NCBI GenBank assembly: GCA_016191435.1
Contig: JACPOQ010000032.1
Coordinates: 186,001-250,000, forward strand
Reading direction: 5' to 3'
DNA length: 64,000 nucleotides
DNA from: Chloroflexota bacterium
GTDB taxonomy: Bacteria > Chloroflexota > Dehalococcoidia > Tepidiformales > Tepidiformaceae
Shown here: positions 51,786 to 59,719 of the stretch, piece by piece
How the letters are laid out: each line of letters begins with the position of its first letter
How positions within the stretch are numbered: the first letter of the stretch is position 1
The notes under the pieces: model-generated
The model's input: the letters and a program-made list of their open reading frames with translations, nothing else
What the model was told of the DNA's origin: nothing
Databases searched by the model: none
Program-made: the position numbers and the translations under genes

Positions 51786-53039
51786 ATGTTCATCGGCTAT
51801 TTCACGGAACGGCCCTACCAGGACCCGCGCTCTGGCTACTTCGGGGCTACGGGCCGCGATATCACGGACCTCGGCATCAGCAACGGCCAGTACGACGCGA
51901 AGCTGGGCGCCGAGCTGTACAACCGCTACCTCGATGAGAAGGTGTACGCCGAGGAGATGGGCTTCGACGGTCTCATGCTGAACGAGCACCACAGCACGCC
52001 CTTCTGCATGGGCGGCGTGTTGAACGTCGAGGCCGCCATCCTTGCGCGCATCACCAAGCGGTCGAAGATCGTGCTGTTGGGGAACGTCCTGCCAATCTGG
52101 GACGACCCGCTCTGGCTGGCGGAGGAGCTGGCGGAGATCGACATGATCTCGCGCGGCCGGCTGGTGACGGGGTGGGTGCGGGGCACCGGGCGCGAGAGCG
52201 TCGCCCACAACAGCCAGCCGCCGTTCAACTGGGAGCGCTTCCAGGAGGCGCACGACTTCATCGTGAAGGCATGGACGACGCCCGGGCCGTTCCGCTGGGA
52301 GGGCGAGCACTACAACTACCGGTACGTGAACCCGTGGTCGCGGCCGTACCAGGAGCCACATCCGCCGATCTGGATCCCGGGGGTGATGAGCCGCAACACG
52401 GTCGCGTGGGCGGCGAAGATGCGCTACCCGTACGTGATGCTCGCGACGGAGATGGAGCCCACGAAGAAGTCTTTCGACTATTACGAAGAGCAGGCGCGCG
52501 AGAACGGGTACGAATCGGATACGCGCCAACGGGGCTACCTGTTCAAGGTGCACGTGGACGAGACGGAAGAGCTCGCCGAGATGGCGGCGCGCAAGTACAT
52601 CCAGGGCCCCAGCAACCCGTTCCTCGAAGGGAACCAGGGCAATGTCCGTTCGTTCGTCCAGAACCTGCCGGGCCTGACGCAGCGCAACAACCTGCTGCCG
52701 ACGGTCGAGAGCTTCGCGGCGGCGGCCTCGCGCGGGCGGCTGGAGCAACACAAGGAGGCAACTGGCGAGAAGCAGGATGCGGCGGACTTCCTCGGCACAT
52801 TCGAGCAGCAGATCAACAAGCAGAGCATCATCTGCGGGACGCCGACGACGGTCATCCCGAAGGTGAAGCAGGTGCTGGAGTATCTGCGGCCGGGCAGCAT
52901 CTTCTTCTGGGACGGCGACGGCGCGATGACCCACGAGGACTCGATGCGGAGCCTTCGCCTGATGGGCGAAGAGGTAATCCCGGCGGTGCGCGAAATCTCG
53001 AAGGAGCTGGACCTGAAGAGCCCGTTCGATACTGAGTAA
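51786..53039 (+). CDS. LLM-class flavin-dependent oxidoreductase
   Basis: 417 residues of the bacterial luciferase-like TIM barrel. It starts MFIGYFTERPYQ and has AEEMGFDGLMLNEHHSTPF (the conserved EHH) and RGRLVTGWVRGTG, as in luciferase alpha-like monooxygenases that use reduced FMN or F420. A C-terminal insertion of about 100 residues precedes the final barrel strand. Probable reaction: oxygenation or desulfonation of an organic substrate. It is 24 nt downstream of the hydrolase-fold gene with its own AGGAGGG, and 4 nt before the FAD enzyme gene. No dedicated flavin reductase is adjacent. Confidence 0.92.
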   Translation: MFIGYFTERPYQDPRSGYFGATGRDITDLGISNGQYDAKLGAELYNRYLDEKVYAEEMGFDGLMLNEHHSTPFCMGGVLNVEAAILARITKRSKIVLLGNVLPIWDDPLWLAEELAEIDMISRGRLVTGWVRGTGRESVAHNSQPPFNWERFQEAHDFIVKAWTTPGPFRWEGEHYNYRYVNPWSRPYQEPHPPIWIPGVMSRNTVAWAAKMRYPYVMLATEMEPTKKSFDYYEEQARENGYESDTRQRGYLFKVHVDETEELAEMAARKYIQGPSNPFLEGNQGNVRSFVQNLPGLTQRNNLLPTVESFAAAASRGRLEQHKEATGEKQDAADFLGTFEQQINKQSIICGTPTTVIPKVKQVLEYLRPGSIFFWDGDGAMTHEDSMRSLRLMGEEVIPAVREISKELDLKSPFDTE

Positions 53040-53043
53040 CCGG

Positions 53044-54672
53044 ATGCCCGATGTCATCGTCATCGGCGGGGGGCCGGCCGGCAGCACGGCAGCGACGATG
53101 CTGGCGCGCAAGGGCTGGCAGGTAGCGCTACTGGAACGCGAGCGCTTCCCGCGGGCACACATCGGGGAATCGTTGCTGCCGGCGAGCATGCCGGTCCTCG
53201 ACATGCTCGGGGTGCTCCCCGCGGTCCAGGAAGCTGGCTTCCTGCGCAAATGGGGCGCGACGATGGTCTGGGGCACGGAGACGGAGCCCTGGAGCTGGTA
53301 CTTCCGGGAGACCAACCAGCGGCATCCCCACGCGTACCAGGTCTGGCGGCCGCAGTTCGACCAGCTCCTGCTGGAGAACAGCAGGGCAAACGGCGCCGAT
53401 GTGCGCGAGGGAAGTCGCGTGCTCGAAGTGCTGTTCGAGGGCGGCCGGGCGACAGGGGTGCGGTTCGAAGACGGCGCGGGCGAACGTGAGCTACGGGCCC
53501 GGTTCATCGTCGATGCGAGCGGGCAGGCGGGACTCATTGCGCGGGGGCGTAAGCTGCGGAAGCTCGACGACGCCTTTCGCAACCTCGCGATCTATGGCTA
53601 CTTCGCGGGCGCCTACAAGCTGCCGCCGCCGGATGCGACGAACATCCTGATCGAGTCATACGAACACGGCTGGTTCTGGGTGATCCCGTTGCATACTGGC
53701 TGGACGAGCGTCGGTGCGGTGGTGGATAGCCGGCTCGGCCAGGAAGGGATCGCGGCGCTTGGGCGCGAGGCCTATCTGCGCGAACAGATCGCGCTGGCGG
53801 GCCACACGTCGAACCTGCTGCGCGAGGCGCAGCTGCGCGACGGGCCGCATGTGCTCCGGGATTGGTCATACGCGTCGACCGAGATGGTGGGCGACGGGTA
53901 CGTGCTTGCGGGGGATGCCGCCTGCTTCATCGACCCGCTGTTTTCTTCGGGCGTGCACCTCGCGCTCTCGGCGGGGGTGCTGGCCGCGGCGTACGTGACC
54001 ACGGCGCTGAAGCACCCGGAGATGGCGGACGCGGCCCGGCAGGCGTACTCGGAGACGTATTCGCGCCAGTACAGCCACTTTCGCGAGCTCGCGAAGCTGT
54101 TCTATTCGAGCAACAAGAGCAGGGATTCGTATTTCTGGGAAGCGCGGCGGATCCTCGGCGACCCGGGTGACGCCTCGCCGCGGGAGGCGTTCGTGCGGGC
54201 CGTGGCAGGACAGCCGCCGCAAGGGTACGAACGTGTCGTAATCGAGCGTGGGGATGCGCCACCGGAGTACGTCGAAGGCGTGCGCGCCATCGAATCCGGG
54301 CGCGAGCGGCGGCAGGCGCGGTTCCAGGCGTCGCTGGCAAGCGGCGCGCTGGCGGCGGCCGTGCCGGCGCTGGTGACGGGGGCGGTGCTGGACCGGCGGG
54401 CGGTGATAGGCGATGGGGAGTTCGAACTGAGCGACGTGCTCGTCACGCCGCAGCGGCCCGAGGGCATCCCGCTGAGCGCGCTCATCGCGCGCTTCGCCGG
54501 GCTCATCGATGGCCGGCAGACGGTGGACGAGCTCCTCCGCGCGCTGCTGGCGGCCGTGCCGGCGGAGCGCGCGGAGGAGGCGGCCCGCGCCACCGTGACG
54601 GCGCTCTCGCTGCTATACGCGGAGGGCGCGGTTTCGGGGCTGGCGGAACATTCCGGCGAGGGGTGGCGTTGA
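53044..54672 (+). CDS. FAD-dependent halogenase-like oxidoreductase with C-terminal extension
   Basis: 542 residues. FAD fold IVIGGGPAGSTAATMLARKGW, the halogenase/geranylgeranyl-reductase motif ERFPRAHIGESLLP, GFLRKWGAT with Lys69 at the position conserved in CmlS/PltA-type halogenases, and GWFWVIP (209-215), the flavin-halogenase GWxWxIP signature. A later AGDAACFIDPLFSSGVHLA completes the fold. After about residue 440 there is a PqqD-like or winged-helix domain. Halogenation, hydroxylation or dehydrogenation are possible; Lys69 and GWFWVIP favour a halogenase-type enzyme. It ends the operon with the LLM enzyme and hydrolase-like protein. Confidence 0.85.
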   Translation: MPDVIVIGGGPAGSTAATMLARKGWQVALLERERFPRAHIGESLLPASMPVLDMLGVLPAVQEAGFLRKWGATMVWGTETEPWSWYFRETNQRHPHAYQVWRPQFDQLLLENSRANGADVREGSRVLEVLFEGGRATGVRFEDGAGERELRARFIVDASGQAGLIARGRKLRKLDDAFRNLAIYGYFAGAYKLPPPDATNILIESYEHGWFWVIPLHTGWTSVGAVVDSRLGQEGIAALGREAYLREQIALAGHTSNLLREAQLRDGPHVLRDWSYASTEMVGDGYVLAGDAACFIDPLFSSGVHLALSAGVLAAAYVTTALKHPEMADAARQAYSETYSRQYSHFRELAKLFYSSNKSRDSYFWEARRILGDPGDASPREAFVRAVAGQPPQGYERVVIERGDAPPEYVEGVRAIESGRERRQARFQASLASGALAAAVPALVTGAVLDRRAVIGDGEFELSDVLVTPQRPEGIPLSALIARFAGLIDGRQTVDELLRALLAAVPAERAEEAARATVTALSLLYAEGAVSGLAEHSGEGWR

Positions 54673-54719
54673 TGAGAATGCGACACTATGGAGCGCGCCC
54701 CCTGAGGAAGGACTTACAC

Positions 54720-54932
54720 ATGCATTCCGGTCCAGAACGATTAACGCCGCGCGAACAAGAAGTCCTGAGGCTTGTGAAGACAGGACTGACAAACAAGCAG
54801 GTCGCTCGTGAATTGGGAATTGGCCTGGACACGGTGAAGCGCCATCTGCATACCATCTTCCTGAAACTGGGAGTGTCAAATCGCACCGAGGCGGTAGTGC
54901 AGTGGGACGGGCGAGAGCATGACGGAGCCTAG
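54720..54932 (+). CDS. Mini LuxR-type helix-turn-helix protein
   Basis: 70 residues consisting almost only of the LuxR/GerE DNA-binding domain: LTPREQEVLRLVKTGLTNKQVA, then ELGIGLDTVKRHLHTIFLKL. There is no receiver or sensor domain, like GerE of Bacillus. The codon use is A+T-richer than upstream. ATG 54720 has AGGAAGGA 7 nt upstream; longer starts at 54663-54675 overlap the FAD gene end. It may control either that operon or the exported proteins downstream. Confidence 0.85.
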   Translation: MHSGPERLTPREQEVLRLVKTGLTNKQVARELGIGLDTVKRHLHTIFLKLGVSNRTEAVVQWDGREHDGA

Positions 54933-54987
54933 GCAGGGGCCCCCGAAAGTGGGGCTTGTCACCGTAAACAGTTCGTCCGAAGGTGGC

Positions 54988-55028
54988 GCCAGCCGCGATT
55001 GGGAAGGCTGAGTCATTCCGCGGCTGGC
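54988..55028 (+). repeat. Perfect 10-bp inverted repeat, 21-nt loop
   Basis: Arms GCCAGCCGCG (54988-54997) and CGCGGCTGGC (55019-55028). A second hairpin GACGCC-TGCG-GGCGTC follows at 55087-55102. They lie in the 237-nt gap between the mini-LuxR gene and the exported protein gene. The first may be a terminator, an operator or a leader structure. Confidence 0.6.
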
Positions 55029-55169
55029 AAGGAGGAACGGCTTCTTGCAGCGCGGCGTCGCTGTAACAGGACGCACCGTCCTCCACGACGCCTGCGGGCG
55101 TCGGGCCTTACCGAAATGCCGCGGGCACGAGTACTCTCAGCATTTCAGGTGAAGGAGAAGGTGGGATAG

Positions 55170-55586
55170 ATGCTTAGGATCACATCGGCTTTTATACTAG
55201 CAGGGATTGTCGCCCTGACGATTCCGACCCTCGCTGACGCTGTCTGGAACGCCAATAGTGGAAGCTATGGTGGTTGTTCCTTCAGCGGGTACTCCGAGGA
55301 GTTCGGTAGCAGCAGCACATACGATGACTTTTCCCAGACCGGCAGGCCTCCGAACACGTCTTGTGTCGATCTGATGCAGGTGTACGCGTACTTCTGTGAT
55401 TCGACATACCAATGGGTATACCGAGAATCGCCGTGGGTGTCTGGTGTGTCATATGCCGGGGTCAGCACGCCATATTGGGGTTACTGGGCCGACCGTGTGT
55501 ACGGGTACCATTGGATTCAGGAGCCAACTGGAAGCTACAGCCAAAAAATCAATACCGACGCCTACGAAGCCTTGCATTGCACCTAG
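55170..55586 (+). CDS. Exported small protein, unknown (Tyr/Ser/Trp-rich)
   Basis: 138 residues. A clear signal peptide (MLRITSAFILAGIVALTIPTL, cleavage probably after ADA at about 24) is followed by a 114-residue mature protein rich in Tyr, Ser, Gly and Trp with four Cys that could make two disulfides. No family is recognised. Its base composition is clearly A+T-richer than the surroundings. GAAGGAGAAGG precedes the ATG. The next exported-protein gene follows after 25 nt. Confidence 0.75.
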   Translation: MLRITSAFILAGIVALTIPTLADAVWNANSGSYGGCSFSGYSEEFGSSSTYDDFSQTGRPPNTSCVDLMQVYAYFCDSTYQWVYRESPWVSGVSYAGVSTPYWGYWADRVYGYHWIQEPTGSYSQKINTDAYEALHCT

Positions 55587-55611
55587 AGACGAGGTTGAAG
55601 GGAGACAACAA

Positions 55612-56259
55612 ATGAGCTCAACAAGATTTTTCGACAAGCGAGTTGCCTCGGTCGCGCTCCTGGCAGCGTTGGTCGCCGCGCTCGGGTACGGCCTAGTGCG
55701 TTCGTTGGGCACGGCTGATGCGCAGCCGGCTCCCCTCCCGCGGCCACAGGACTTCGCTGCCACCGCAGTAACCCGGACCACGTCGGAACAAGCGGCGGCG
55801 CTCGCAGACGGGACTGTCACCCTCGAGGAGTACGAGGGTGCTATCCAACAGACCGCGCAGTGCGCGAAGCTGTCCGGCGTGGATGTGCAAGTGGAGCCCG
55901 GGAAAGGAATGCGGCCCTCGTCCCTCGGGTTTACCGCAGAAGGGACGCTCGCGGACGCCGAGTCGTCGCGGCAGCGGCTCGAAAAATGTAAGGCCGAATA
56001 CATGAAGGCTGTGGAGACGACCTGGGCCTTGCAAAAAGCCAATGCATCCACCGACGAACAGTTGGCCGCTCACGCGCTGGTCACGGCCTGCATCCAGGAT
56101 CGCGGAGTCGTGGTCGAGGATGGATTCCTGTCGATAGAGGACCTCAACACACTCATGCTCAAGCGCGAGAAGATGACCACTGCCGATCGCGACCTGTTCG
56201 AGGCCTACCGCGCCTGCCGCGACACCGTGATGGAGGAGTTGGGTTACCTGTTGCCGTAG
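55612..56259 (+). CDS. Exported or membrane-anchored protein, unknown
   Basis: 215 residues. An N-terminal hydrophobic segment (VASVALLAALVAALGYGLV, about 10-29) acts as an uncleaved anchor or signal. The rest is helical, Glu/Ala/Lys-rich, with four Cys in ECAKLSG-like or AC positions (CAKLSG, EKCKAEYM, ACIQDRG, YRACRDT). No family is recognised. ATG 55612 has GAAGGGAG upstream. It is probably co-transcribed with the preceding exported protein gene and followed by an 11-bp terminator-like hairpin. Confidence 0.72.
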   Translation: MSSTRFFDKRVASVALLAALVAALGYGLVRSLGTADAQPAPLPRPQDFAATAVTRTTSEQAAALADGTVTLEEYEGAIQQTAQCAKLSGVDVQVEPGKGMRPSSLGFTAEGTLADAESSRQRLEKCKAEYMKAVETTWALQKANASTDEQLAAHALVTACIQDRGVVVEDGFLSIEDLNTLMLKREKMTTADRDLFEAYRACRDTVMEELGYLLP

Positions 56260-56307
56260 CGGACGTAAGTGGCTGGTGTCCGGAGTACCTACTGGAGATG
56301 GAAGTTC

Positions 56308-56334
56308 AAGGCCGAGCGCGGCGCGCTCGGCCTT
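56308..56334 (+). terminator. 11-bp perfect stem-loop
   Basis: AAGGCCGAGCG (56308-56318) and CGCTCGGCCTT (56324-56334) around a 5-nt loop, 49 nt after the exported-protein stop. The A/T ends of the stem fit an intrinsic terminator, possibly bidirectional. Confidence 0.75.
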
Positions 56335-56378
56335 CGCACGTCTCGGTTTAGGCTGGCCCTCGCGTGGGACGTGGAGAA

Positions 56379-56406
56379 TTGGCGCGGCCGGCGGCTGATG
56401 TATGAT
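56379..56406 (+). promoter_or_regulatory. Promoter of the toxin-antitoxin operon
   Basis: The -35 TTGGCG (56379-56384), a 16-nt spacer and -10 TATGAT (56401-56406). ATG 56414 begins 7 nt after the -10, so the mRNA should be leaderless. Confidence 0.7.
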
Positions 56407-56413
56407 CGCAGCC

Positions 56414-56755
56414 ATGGATCACAACACCGAAGATACGCTCGCCATCGAGTCGCTGGAGCCGGAGTTCGCCGGCGCGGTCCGGCAAGTGCACGATTCCGGG
56501 TGGCCGCTCGCGCTGACCGAAGGCGGGCAGACAACCGCAGTCGTCATTTCACCCGAGGACTTCGAATCGCTCCGGGCCAGGGGCGCATTCGCGGCGTTTG
56601 GGTATCCCATCGAAACCGAGGAAGAGTTCGAAGCGGGGATGCGCGAAGCGGAAGAGGATTCGAAAGCGGGCCGGGTGTACGGACATGACCAGGTCATGGC
56701 CTGGATCCGGTCGTTGGGCACTGATCACGAGTTGCCTGCTCCCGGATCGGAGTGA
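56414..56755 (+). CDS. Phd/YefM-type antitoxin
   Basis: 113 residues. The N-terminal DNA-binding module LEPEFAGAVRQVHDSGWPLA, then LTEGGQTTAVVISPEDFESL, is the Phd/YefM fold that represses its own promoter. The acidic C-terminal tail (ETEEEFEAGMREAEEDS) should wrap the toxin. The start at ATG 56414 is chosen over ATG 56402 because the -10 TATGAT overlaps the latter. It overlaps the toxin gene by 4 nt (GTGA). Confidence 0.9.
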   Translation: MDHNTEDTLAIESLEPEFAGAVRQVHDSGWPLALTEGGQTTAVVISPEDFESLRARGAFAAFGYPIETEEEFEAGMREAEEDSKAGRVYGHDQVMAWIRSLGTDHELPAPGSE

Positions 56756-57030
56756 GCGTCGAATGGACCCGCAAGGCGACCCGCGACGTACGAGTGATTC
56801 ACGCACACATTGCCGATCAAGACCCGGCGACGGCGGACACAGTTCTCGAAGAAATCGGTGAAGCTGCGGATCGCGCCGACGCATTTCCGTATGCCGGATA
56901 TCGGAGCAAGAACGCCGGTTGCCGTGAGATGCGTGCAGGCGATAGCGGGTTCGTGGTCGTGTACCGGATTGGCGATGGCCATATCGAGGTCCAGCGAGTG
57001 ATGCGCGGCATCCGTCGCCTACGGTCGTAG
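56752..57030 (+). CDS. RelE/ParE-family toxin
   Basis: 92 residues: VEWTRKATRDVRVIHAHIAD, then a basic beta-sheet core ending CREMRAGDSGFVVVYRIGDGHIEVQRVMRGIR. This is the RelE/ParE fold. RelE members cleave ribosome-bound mRNA, ParE members inhibit gyrase; the sequence does not decide between them. GTG 56752 overlaps the antitoxin stop, as usual for such pairs. It converges with the acyl-CoA dehydrogenase gene, 18 nt away. Confidence 0.9.
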   Translation: MSVEWTRKATRDVRVIHAHIADQDPATADTVLEEIGEAADRADAFPYAGYRSKNAGCREMRAGDSGFVVVYRIGDGHIEVQRVMRGIRRLRS

Positions 57031-57048
57031 CTCCAGGTCCGCGCGGCG

Positions 57049-58203
57049 TCAGCGGCGGTCGTCGAGGATGCGGTCCGAGATGATGCGGAGCTGGATCTCG
57101 GAGGTGCCTTCGAAGATCTTCGTGAGGCGGGCGTCGCGCCAGTAGCGTTCGATGGGCAGGTCCGTGGTGTAGCCGACGCCGGCGTGGATCTGGAGCGCCT
57201 GGCTGGTGACGCGCTCGGCCATCTCGCTGGCGAACCACTTGGCCATCGCCGCCTCTTTGTCGCAGCGCTTGCCGGTGTCGATGGCGTCGCAGCAGAAATA
57301 GGTGAGCTGGCGGGCGGCTTCGATTTCGGCGGCCATCTCGGCGAGCTTGAAGCGGATGGCCTGGAACGACGCGATCGGCTTGCCGAACTGGACGCGCTGC
57401 TTCGCGTAGGCGGTGGCGTCCTCCATCGCGCCGCGGGCGAGGCCGATGGCGCGGGCGGCGGTGTGGGCGCGGGCGCCTTCGAGGAAGCCGACGGCCGACT
57501 TGAAGCCGTCGCGGTTTTCGGCGCCCAGCTTCGCGGTGAGCGGCACGCGGAAGTCATCGAAGTGTAGCTCCCAGGTGCGCCAGCCGTGGTAGCCGATCTT
57601 GTTGATGTTCGTGGCCTGCAGGCCGGGCGGGAACGTGCCGCGCTCCTTTTCGAAGAAGAACATCGCCGTCCCCTTGTGCCGCGCGGCGGGGTCCATCTCC
57701 TCGGTCCGGCAAAGCACCGTCATGTAGTCGGCGCCATCGGCGAAGGTGCACCACATCTTGTTGCCGTTGATCACCCATTCGTCGCCATCGCGGCGGGCGC
57801 GGCACTGGACGTTCGCAAGGTCGGAACCGGCCTCGGGCTCCGAGAGGGCGACGGCGCCGAGGAACTCGCCGCGAGCCATGCGGGGGAGGTACTTCTGCTT
57901 CTGCTCCTCGCTGAAGCCGCCCCCGAGGCCGTTGCCGCGCGCGATGATGCTTGCGACGCTCATCCAGCCGCGGGCGAGCTCTTCCGTCACGAGGATGTAT
58001 TCGAACACGCCCATTTCGAGCCCGCCGTAGCGTTCGGGGATGCGGATACCGAAGTAACCGAGCTGGCCCATCTGGTCGCGCAGGGACATCGGGATGTCGC
58101 CCTTGATCTTGTCGAGCTCGTTCGCGACCGGGAGCACCTCCTTCAGTGAGAATTCGCGCGCGGTCTTCTGGATCAGGAGCCGTTCTTCGTTCAGGTAACT
58201 CAT
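57049..58203 (-). CDS. Acyl-CoA dehydrogenase
   Basis: 384 residues, FAD-dependent alpha,beta-dehydrogenation of acyl-CoA. Typical motifs: GALFLGAVALSEPEAGSD-like segment (GEFLGAVALSEPEAGSD), WVINGNKMWCTFADGADY, RVQFGKPIASFQAIRFKLAEM, and the catalytic-base region DLPIERYWRDARLTKIFEGTSE with Glu in the FEGTSEIQ motif. The substrate is probably a short or branched acyl-CoA, not proven. ATG 58203 is supported by GAGGAA upstream; the 581-codon frame extends into the PrpD gene and is not used. It lies 41 nt downstream of the MmgE/PrpD gene. Confidence 0.95.
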   Translation of the reverse strand: MSYLNEERLLIQKTAREFSLKEVLPVANELDKIKGDIPMSLRDQMGQLGYFGIRIPERYGGLEMGVFEYILVTEELARGWMSVASIIARGNGLGGGFSEEQKQKYLPRMARGEFLGAVALSEPEAGSDLANVQCRARRDGDEWVINGNKMWCTFADGADYMTVLCRTEEMDPAARHKGTAMFFFEKERGTFPPGLQATNINKIGYHGWRTWELHFDDFRVPLTAKLGAENRDGFKSAVGFLEGARAHTAARAIGLARGAMEDATAYAKQRVQFGKPIASFQAIRFKLAEMAAEIEAARQLTYFCCDAIDTGKRCDKEAAMAKWFASEMAERVTSQALQIHAGVGYTTDLPIERYWRDARLTKIFEGTSEIQLRIISDRILDDRR

Positions 58204-58244
58204 GGCGCTTCGATTCCTCGGTGTGTGTGCGGCGGCCGGGTTTG

Positions 58245-59612
58245 TCAGGCCGGCAGGGCGGCCGGTGCGGGAGCAGTCGCCAGGCGGGGGACTGCCGCCA
58301 TATCCGGGAGCGTCTCCAGGCGGCGGACGGCGTCCGCGAGCTCGCTCGCACGTCCGGCGCCGACGACTGGCGCCGCGAGCGATCGGAACTTGGCTTCGAG
58401 GCGTTGCCATTGCTGCTGGAGGTCGGTAGCGGGGACCTGCAGGTTCACGGACTCCTCCAGCGCGCGGCCATCGGCCAGCTCGATGCGGACGGTGGTGCCG
58501 GCGCCGCCGCCGGCTTCGATGCGGACGCGGTCGCGCAAGGAGATAAGGTCGGGCCGGCGGACGGCGGCGTCGGTGAATGCCTGCTCGCCGGTCTCGCCGG
58601 TGGCAAGCGCGAGCGCGGCCGTGAAACGCATGCTGAACTTGCCTTCGAGCGCGGTTGAGGGCTGCTGGATGTTGCACATGGTGAGGTTGCCCGGCGGGAC
58701 GGTGAGCCGGATCTCGCGGACGTCGGCCGGTTGCAGGGACGCGCGTTCCTTGATGCGGAGCACGCCCTCGATGGTCTCGTGGGTGCCGTAGCAAGCTGCG
58801 TGGTACTTAAACAGCGCGCCACGGATTTCGTAGCCGGCGCCGAGCCCGGAGAGCGCGCGAGCGGCGTTGGGCGTGGTGGTCTGCGTGGCGGCGAAGCCCT
58901 GCGGCGTTTCGAGGACAGCTGTGTTGCTGGTGAAGCCGCGCTGGGCGAGGAGCGCCGCCAGCAGGCCGTTCGCCGAGGCTTTGCCCGCGTGCAGCGGCTT
59001 GCACATGGTGCCGAACATGGACTTCAGGCCGGCCGCCTGCGCGCCGGCGATGCCGAACGCGTGGAGCCATCGCGCCTCATCCAGCCCGAGCAGGTGGGCG
59101 CAAGCGGCAGCGGCGCCGAAGGTGCCAAGCGTGCCGGTCGCGTGGAAGCCGGTGGCGTAGTGGCCGGGCATGACGTAGGCGCCCACGCGGCACTCGACTT
59201 CGAAGCCGGCGACGAAGGCGGCGATGAACGCTTCGGCCGAGGCGCCGCGGTATTCGGCGAGCGCGAGGAGCGCCGGGAGCACGGGGACGGAGGGGTGTCC
59301 GCTCATGCCGGTGTGGACGTCATCGAAATCGAGGGCATGGGAGGCAGCACCGTTGACCAGCGCAGCCTGCTGCAGGCTCACGCGGCCGCCGGAGCCGATG
59401 AGCGTCGCCTGCGGGTGGCCGCCTTCGGATGCGGCCTGCTCCCGGACCATCCGCGAGAGGGGCTCGCCGGCGCCGGCCAGCGTCACGCCGAGCCAATCGA
59501 GGACACACTGGCGGGCGAGGAAGACGACATCCTCGGGCAGGTTCGCGAAGCGGATGGCGCGGGCAGCGTTGGCGATCTCGCGGGTGACCTCGCGGGTGTC
59601 GTTCGATTCCAT
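58245..59612 (-). CDS. MmgE/PrpD-family protein
   Basis: 455 residues of the MmgE/PrpD fold, whose known members are 2-methylcitrate dehydratase, cis-aconitate decarboxylase and iminodisuccinate epimerase. Family segments: FARQCVLDWLGVTLAGAGEP, ALVNGAASHALDFDDVHTGM with the catalytic-type D-F-D-D, and KYHAACYGTHETIEG. Which reaction applies is open: no methylcitrate synthase is nearby, so a non-propionate substrate is likely. GGAGG lies 6 nt upstream of the ATG. It may be co-transcribed with the acyl-CoA dehydrogenase gene. Confidence 0.92.
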   Translation of the reverse strand: MESNDTREVTREIANAARAIRFANLPEDVVFLARQCVLDWLGVTLAGAGEPLSRMVREQAASEGGHPQATLIGSGGRVSLQQAALVNGAASHALDFDDVHTGMSGHPSVPVLPALLALAEYRGASAEAFIAAFVAGFEVECRVGAYVMPGHYATGFHATGTLGTFGAAAACAHLLGLDEARWLHAFGIAGAQAAGLKSMFGTMCKPLHAGKASANGLLAALLAQRGFTSNTAVLETPQGFAATQTTTPNAARALSGLGAGYEIRGALFKYHAACYGTHETIEGVLRIKERASLQPADVREIRLTVPPGNLTMCNIQQPSTALEGKFSMRFTAALALATGETGEQAFTDAAVRRPDLISLRDRVRIEAGGGAGTTVRIELADGRALEESVNLQVPATDLQQQWQRLEAKFRSLAAPVVGAGRASELADAVRRLETLPDMAAVPRLATAPAPAALPA

Positions 59613-59719
59613 GGCGGGCCTCCGGGTGGGGCGAAATGGCGCGCGATTACTGTAGCGAATTCGTGGGCGCCCGTGTCGGCGCCGGGGAGAGAGGGCCGTC
59701 AGATGTGGATGGACGGCCG

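Noticed and set aside
51657-53582. Minus-strand open frame of 641 codons opposite the LLM gene
   Set aside because: Antisense shadow of the LLM and FAD genes; no homology pattern or ribosome site.
55043-55150. TTG-started 35-codon frame behind AGGAGG in the gap before the exported proteins
   Set aside because: Ribosome site is good but the frame contains a hairpin, has biased Arg/Gly composition and no sign of a fold; kept only as a note.
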